From Rhizobium sp. Q54 (GTDB lineage Bacteria; Pseudomonadota; Alphaproteobacteria; SMXS01): a stretch of 11,009 nucleotides of DNA. Each line of letters starts with the position of its first letter. Within the stretch, counting starts at the first letter, position 1. The notes beneath the pieces were generated by a model. That model was not told the origin of the DNA. It searched no databases and saw only the letters and a list, made by a program, of their open reading frames with translations. Location: positions 1-11,009 of the forward strand of contig CAMBYA010000046.1 in assembly GCA_945872035.1 (NCBI GenBank), written 5' to 3'. Positions 7,466 to 11,009 of this stretch are shown in pieces. The position numbers were made by a program, and so were the translations under genes.

Positions 7466-7926
7466 CGCAGGTGGTCCAGTCAACCGGTGAGCGTCCGATC
7501 GGCGAAACCATCAGCCGGATCATCGAGGACTTCGATCTTCTCGGCGACTGGGAGCAGCGGTATCGCCATGTCATAGATCTCGGGCGACGGCTGCCGGCGA
7601 TGCCGGAACGCTTCCGTACCGAAGCGTTTCGCTTGCGAGGATGCCAGTCCCGCGCCTGGTTCGCGGCGGAAGCCGGCGCGGGTCACCTGCGGTTTTTTGC
7701 GGGCAGCGAGGCGGCCATCGTACATGGTCTCATCGCGAACCTTCTCTCTGTCTACGATCGCCGCTCTCCCAACGAGATACTGGCGGCGCCGCCGGACTTT
7801 CTGAAAGCCATCGGGCTTCACGACCATCTCAGTCCAGCACGCAGCAATGGTCTGCACATGATGATGGCCCGCATCCAGAGCGCCGCCCGTGCCGCGTTGT
7901 TCCAGTCCGGGCAAACCCGGCAATGA
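7462..7926 (+). CDS. sufE: SufE-family sulfur acceptor
   Basis: This 154-aa SufE-like protein normally accepts persulfide sulfur from a SufS-type cysteine desulfurase and activates it, for Fe-S cluster or other sulfur-transfer work in the cytoplasm. The invariant sulfur-carrying cysteine is C61 in LRGCQSRAWF (58-67), matching the E. coli RGCQSQVW motif. The rest of the domain follows, including HGLIANLL (88-95). No sufS or other suf gene is in view, so this SufE stands apart from an Fe-S operon. It is coupled by ATGA overlaps to cysS upstream (7462-7465) and the ABC ATPase downstream (7923-7926). The pairing with cysS puts two cysteine-handling proteins side by side in a zinc operon; what they share is unknown. 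Confidence 0.93.
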   Translation: MTQVVQSTGERPIGETISRIIEDFDLLGDWEQRYRHVIDLGRRLPAMPERFRTEAFRLRGCQSRAWFAAEAGAGHLRFFAGSEAAIVHGLIANLLSVYDRRSPNEILAAPPDFLKAIGLHDHLSPARSNGLHMMMARIQSAARAALFQSGQTRQ

Positions 7927-8582
7927 CGGAGAGTGATGAAGATTGGGCGCTGCGGTCCGAAGGCGTCGTTCTCGAACGCGAGCGACAGCGATTCGCGCGG
8001 GTTCCGGACCTGCGCCTCGAGCGGGGCCGGGCAGTCGCGCTGACGGGCGTGTCCGGATCGGGCAAGACCACCGCGCTGCTGGCGCTGGCGGCCATTCGCC
8101 GGCCATCCGAGGGAACTGTCATTGTCCATGGTTGCGACATCTGGTCGCTGCCTTCTTCCGAGCGCGACCGATTCCGCGGGCAGCACATAGGCCTGGTCTT
8201 CCAGTCATTCCATTTGGTTGACGCGGTTTCGGTGCTGGAGAACCTGAAACTGGCCTCCCTCTATGCCGGACACCGGCCCGATCGCGAACGGGCGCGGATG
8301 CTGATGGACCGGCTCGGCATCCTTGATCTTGCGAACCGGCGAGCGGATCGATTGAGCCAGGGGCAGGCCCAACGCGTTGCGGTCGCCCGGGCCCTGATCA
8401 ACGGGCCGGCGGTGGTGCTCGCCGACGAACCGACTTCCGCGCTGGATGACGCGAACGCTGCGGCGATGATTGGCCTGCTGCGTGATGCGGTCGAGCGGCA
8501 GGGCGCTGCGCTCGTGGTGACAACCCACGACCGCCGGGTGCTCGATGCGATGGATTTCGTCTTGCCCATGGGCTTGCCATGA
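7923..8582 (+). CDS. ABC transporter ATP-binding protein (LolD/MacB type)
   Basis: This 219-aa ATPase powers the FtsX-type permease encoded next. Motifs are complete: Walker A GVSGSGKTT (42-50), Q-loop Q94 in VFQSFHLV, signature LSQGQ (144-148), Walker B VVLADEP (164-170), D-loop SALD and switch H202. The LSQGQ signature and short form resemble LolD, MacB and similar ATPases of mechanotransmission or export type rather than ZnuC importers. Its start (7923) overlaps the sufE stop; longer in-frame forms lie within sufE. As I recall, a Zur-controlled P. aeruginosa locus, PA4063-PA4066, encodes a like set of ATPase, FtsX permease and DUF3299 protein, supporting a zinc-linked envelope role. Confidence 0.92.
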   Translation: MTESDEDWALRSEGVVLERERQRFARVPDLRLERGRAVALTGVSGSGKTTALLALAAIRRPSEGTVIVHGCDIWSLPSSERDRFRGQHIGLVFQSFHLVDAVSVLENLKLASLYAGHRPDRERARMLMDRLGILDLANRRADRLSQGQAQRVAVARALINGPAVVLADEPTSALDDANAAAMIGLLRDAVERQGAALVVTTHDRRVLDAMDFVLPMGLP

Positions 8583-9787
8583 ACGGGGTGCGGCTTGGAT
8601 TTGCATTCCTGCTCAGGCGGTGGGGCCAGGCATTGCTCTGCGTCCTGATCGGCGCGCTCGGCGTGGCGGCGGTGCTGATGGTGACGGTGGCCGAGCGTGA
8701 ACTCCCACCAGCGGCTCAACGCGCCTTTGGGGGCGTGGATCTGGTTATCGGGCCAAAGGGCTCTTCGCTCGACCTGGTGCTCTGCTGCGTGCTGCACGTG
8801 TCGGAACCGCGCGGACTGATTCCCCTCGCTGACGCAATGGCCATAGTCCGACATCCGCTCATCCGGTCCGCCGCGCCGATCGCGCTTGGCGACAGCATCG
8901 GGGGATCGCGGATCGCGGGAACATCGCCAGCGATCCTGTCGGTCTACAAGGCTGAGTTAGCGGCGGGCGCTGTCTGGGCGGCACCTTTCCAAGCCGTGCT
9001 GGGCGCGCAGGCGGCGCGGACCTTGAAGCTGAAAATTGGCGATAAATTCGCCGGATCCCATGGCTTGGCCGCCGGGAGCGAAATTCATGCCGAGTTTCCC
9101 TATACCGTCACGGGCATCCTGCGGCCGACCGGTTCGGCTCTGGACAGGCTTGTCCTGACGAGCCTCGAGAGCGTCTACCAGATCCATCATCATCACGAAC
9201 GCGAGGAGGCCGAGGCCAAAGGAGACCCACCGCCAGAAGCGGCGCCCCCAGCGGCTACCGCGGTAGTCGCGGCGTTTCGCAGCCCTATCGCCATGGCGTC
9301 GCTTCCCCGACTGATCGACGCGACACCCGGGTTCTCGGGTGCAAGTCCCGTCATGGAATCCGCCCGGCTGGTCAGGGCCGGGAGGCCTGTCATCATGGCA
9401 GCGCTCGCGATCGGCGTCATGTTCGCCATCATCGCGGCGGCGACGGCCGCCGTCGCTTTGACAGCGGCGATCGGCGCGCGCACCAGGGATCTCGCATTGC
9501 TGCGCGTTCTCGGAGCCCATCCCTATGAGTTGGCGTGGATTGCCGTCGCCGAGGCGTGGATGTTGTCTCTCGCCGCGACACTTTTCGGCGTTCTGTTGAT
9601 GATTGTTGCGGGTGCGCAGGGCTCCCGGCTGTTGGCAGAAAGGAACGGCCTCGTCTTCGAGGGATTGCCCACTCTCGCGGACATTGCGCAAGTGCTCGCC
9701 GCCGCGCTTGTCATTGCACTGCTCGCCGCACTGGGCCCGGCCATTCGAGCGGCCCGCGCGCCAGTGGAGGAGATCCTGAAGCCATGA
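8579..9787 (+). CDS. MacB/FtsX-type ABC permease with His-rich periplasmic loop
   Basis: This 402-aa inner-membrane permease partners the preceding ATPase. Its layout is typical of the MacB/FtsX fold: one N-terminal membrane segment (about 17-37), a large periplasmic domain (about 40-270), then three segments (about 271-298, 318-345 and 369-390). The coupling sequence TRDLALLRVLGAHPYE (302-317) follows the second segment. In the periplasmic domain a charged insert has four consecutive His (203-206) followed by Glu-rich and Pro/Ala-rich sequence to about 226; H73, H161 and H170 are further candidates. This insert could bind zinc. Substrate and direction are unknown; MacB-type systems do not usually import through the membrane but move envelope proteins or export molecules. 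The start overlaps the ATPase stop as ATGA, and its own stop overlaps the next start. Confidence 0.9.
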   Translation: MNGVRLGFAFLLRRWGQALLCVLIGALGVAAVLMVTVAERELPPAAQRAFGGVDLVIGPKGSSLDLVLCCVLHVSEPRGLIPLADAMAIVRHPLIRSAAPIALGDSIGGSRIAGTSPAILSVYKAELAAGAVWAAPFQAVLGAQAARTLKLKIGDKFAGSHGLAAGSEIHAEFPYTVTGILRPTGSALDRLVLTSLESVYQIHHHHEREEAEAKGDPPPEAAPPAATAVVAAFRSPIAMASLPRLIDATPGFSGASPVMESARLVRAGRPVIMAALAIGVMFAIIAAATAAVALTAAIGARTRDLALLRVLGAHPYELAWIAVAEAWMLSLAATLFGVLLMIVAGAQGSRLLAERNGLVFEGLPTLADIAQVLAAALVIALLAALGPAIRAARAPVEEILKP

Positions 9788-10284
9788 TGATCCGAGGGCT
9801 ACGCGCGCTGGTGATCCTGCCACTCGCTGTGGCGACAATGGGCTTTCAGGTGCAGACGGAAACCTTGCCCGGAAACGGCCAGCCCGGTTCCGAGCGCTTC
9901 GCTCAGAGCAAGCTGCCCAGATCCGATGATCCGTTCTGGTCGGATCTGGCCGCTTGCAAGGTCAGCTACGATAACAAGACCGGGCTCTACGCCATCTCCC
10001 TTACAGCGAAGATAAAGGCGCTTAACGGCAAGGTTGCCAAGGCCAAGGGTTTCATTCTGCCGGTCGATGGCATCGATGAGACCAAGCACTTCCTGCTGAC
10101 GCTGCATACGCCCGTCTGCTTCTACTGCCCGCCGGGTGAACCCAACGAAGTCATCGAAGTGGTGGCGAAACGGCCGATCCCCTGGAATGACGCCCTGGTG
10201 ACGATCAAAGGCCGGTTCGAACTGGTCAACGACGGCGAGGCGGGACTGTTCTTCAGGATGATCGATGCTGAAAAAATCAACTAG
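9784..10284 (+). CDS. Exported DUF3299-family protein
   Basis: This 166-aa protein has a signal peptide (about 1-25: basic start, hydrophobic core LVILPLAVATMG) and no lipobox cysteine, so it is probably periplasmic. The mature domain shows DUF3299 features: GFILPVD (89-95), then a strand ending HTPVCFYCPPGEPNEV (108-123). H108, C112 and C115 form a plausible metal or redox site. A second conserved-looking strand follows (VTIKGRFEL, 139-147). It is the last gene of the rightward operon, overlapping the permease stop as ATGA; ATG 9787 is an equally possible start. Proteins of this family accompany FtsX-type ABC transporters in zinc-responsive loci such as PA4066, so it may be the soluble partner of the transporter. 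Its biochemical role is unknown. Its 3' end overlaps the convergent thioredoxin-like gene by 8 bp. Confidence 0.85.
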   Translation: MMIRGLRALVILPLAVATMGFQVQTETLPGNGQPGSERFAQSKLPRSDDPFWSDLAACKVSYDNKTGLYAISLTAKIKALNGKVAKAKGFILPVDGIDETKHFLLTLHTPVCFYCPPGEPNEVIEVVAKRPIPWNDALVTIKGRFELVNDGEAGLFFRMIDAEKIN

Positions 10285-10669
10285 CGCCCATGCAGGCCGC
10301 GAGCATTCTTCTGGCGCGGTCAAGAGAGAGAACGCCGCTCCAGGCCGCGCAAGTCCGCCCCGTTCGGGTAATTGCTCGCGAGTAGGGCAAAATGCCGCGG
10401 TCGTTCCCTGCGGCCTTGAGAGCCGTCCGGACATCATGTTCACCGGCGGAACGTGTGAGTCCTGGCAGCGTCTCGGAAATAGCGGCGAGTTCGGCCAGCG
10501 CTCTTTGAGCATCCCCGAGCAGCACGATCACGACCCTGGCAGTGTCGTCCTCCGCCAGCCGCAAAACGACCGGCATCTCCAGCCGGCAAGGTGCGCAGGC
10601 AGACGAGTAATACACCTCGAAATTTGGGGCGTCGGGCGGTACGTCAAGCATGGGATTCAGGACATCCAT
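10277..10669 (-). CDS. Cytoplasmic thioredoxin-like protein with CAPC motif
   Basis: This 130-aa protein looks like a minimal thioredoxin/TlpA-fold oxidoreductase. It has strand EVYYSS (18-23), active site CAPC (25-28) followed by RLEMP as in the TlpA/ResA group, a central strand ARVVIVLLG (44-52), and a likely cis-proline P95 in GILPYS before strand RAITRTG. Two more Cys lie late (C107, C126). No signal peptide is visible, which is unusual for the TlpA group, whose members act outside the cytoplasm. The ATG at 10669 follows an in-frame stop, so the protein cannot be extended. It converges on the DUF3299 gene (8-bp overlap) and stands head-to-head with a CDF-like gene. Substrate is unknown; thiol chemistry at zinc-binding cysteines is one possibility. 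Confidence 0.75.
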   Translation of the reverse strand: MDVLNPMLDVPPDAPNFEVYYSSACAPCRLEMPVVLRLAEDDTARVVIVLLGDAQRALAELAAISETLPGLTRSAGEHDVRTALKAAGNDRGILPYSRAITRTGRTCAAWSGVLSLDRARRMLAACMGAS

Positions 10670-10674
10670 TTCCG

Positions 10675-10689
10675 TCTATTAAATATAGA
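10675..10689. promoter_or_regulatory. AT-rich inverted repeat between divergent genes
   Basis: TCTAT (10675-10679) and ATAGA (10685-10689) form an inverted repeat around a 5-bp AT-only centre. It fills most of the 22 bp between the thioredoxin-like and CDF-like starts. It could be an operator or paired -10 elements, since TATATT occurs here on the minus strand. It does not match the Zur-like box. Confidence 0.3.
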
Positions 10690-10691
10690 GC

Positions 10692-11009
10692 ATGAATATG
10701 CGATCAAAACAACGCCATAGAACCCAAAATTTCCCCCAAGCGTCCAAGGAACAACGGGAGCATCTGGATAACGTTAACCTCTGGCATCAATATAGAAAGG
10801 TATATCTAAAGGCCTGGACGCTTTCTCTTGTCATCGTTTTGGCCGAAGTCATTGGTGCGGCCGCCTCCGGCAGCAGGGCGTTGCAGGCCGATATCGGACA
10901 TGTGGCAGGCGACGTGATCATCGCATCGGCGCCGCTGATCATGAGCACTCTGCCCTCCAGAGGGGAATCGAGGCTTATCCTAGCAACCGGCGGTGTATTG
11001 ACGGCCCTG
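10692..11009 (+). CDS. Cation diffusion facilitator-like protein, N-terminal part (runs off window)
   Basis: The frame is open from ATG 10692 to the window end, giving 106 residues. After a polar, basic N-terminus (1-40) comes a first membrane segment (about 42-58, TLSLVIVLAEVIGAAA), then SGSRALQADIGHVAGD (59-74). This matches the second-helix signature of CDF zinc/cobalt/iron transporters, in which the intramembrane metal site uses His/Asp four residues apart; here H70 and D74. A second hydrophobic segment continues to about 85, and a third begins near 95. CDF proteins usually export divalent metal from the cytoplasm by proton antiport. The first 40 codons are more AT-rich than neighbours, and no clear Shine-Dalgarno site precedes ATG 10692 or 10698, so the start is uncertain. 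Whether the gene is complete cannot be seen. Confidence 0.7.
   Translation, partial: MNMRSKQRHRTQNFPQASKEQREHLDNVNLWHQYRKVYLKAWTLSLVIVLAEVIGAAASGSRALQADIGHVAGDVIIASAPLIMSTLPSRGESRLILATGGVLTAL

Noticed and set aside
8957..9838. Long minus-strand open frame (293 codons) opposite the permease
   Set aside because: The translation is low-complexity Arg/Gly/Asp-rich with no domain, and the permease on the plus strand is well supported.
10265..10720. Plus-strand open frame of 151 codons over the thioredoxin-like gene
   Set aside because: It has no recognisable domain, while the opposite strand has a CAPC thioredoxin pattern. It also overlaps the end of the DUF3299 gene and the start of the CDF-like gene.
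10766..10779. Palindrome around TAACGTTA as a second Zur box
   Set aside because: It shares ATAACGTT with the main operator, but it lies inside the CDF-like reading frame with no later start codon before the first membrane segment.

Overview
The window looks like a chromosomal segment of a high-GC proteobacterium, most likely an alphaproteobacterium. This rests on the aconitase sequence style, the G/C-rich codon use and the form of the Zur-like operator; I could not run a database search. It opens with the last 222 codons of aconitase A (acnA), closed by a textbook intrinsic terminator. From about position 772 to 10284 it is one coherent locus whose theme is life under zinc shortage.

The locus is built around a 91-bp divergent intergenic region (4023-4113). 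This holds an 18-bp imperfect palindrome with the core GTTATAAC, resembling a Zur box, and plausible promoters facing both ways. Leftward (minus strand) runs a five-gene operon: folE (GTP cyclohydrolase I), hisI (phosphoribosyl-AMP cyclohydrolase paralog), a 91-aa unknown protein, a ZigA/ZagA-type COG0523 GTPase and a gamma-class carbonic anhydrase. Rightward (plus strand) runs an eight-gene operon: a Zur-like Fur-family regulator, a second and different COG0523 GTPase with a histidine-rich segment, a small protein with a degenerate Smr-like look, a cysteinyl-tRNA synthetase, a SufE-family protein, an ABC ATPase, a MacB/FtsX-type permease with a histidine-rich loop, and an exported DUF3299-type protein. 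Nearly every junction is a 4-bp ATGA overlap, so translation is tightly coupled.

Proposed logic (inference): when zinc is scarce Zur releases the shared operator and both arms are expressed together. The two COG0523 GTPases would direct scarce zinc to client enzymes. FolE, CysS and the carbonic anhydrase all keep their zinc ligands, so they look like clients rather than zinc-free substitutes. HisI has lost one zinc cysteine and may be a zinc-sparing version. The ABC transporter plus DUF3299 protein would act in the envelope on metal or on a metal-binding ligand. Two features go beyond the standard picture: the Zur-like protein has lost most of the known zinc-sensing ligands, and a cysS-sufE pair with an Smr-like protein is embedded in the operon.

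At the right edge a cytoplasmic thioredoxin-like protein (minus strand, CAPC motif) stands head-to-head with the start of a cation diffusion facilitator-like gene that runs off the window. Codon use changes sharply between acnA and the zinc cluster, consistent with the cluster having been acquired. No tRNA, rRNA, insertion sequence, CRISPR array or gene-free stretch over 300 bp was seen.
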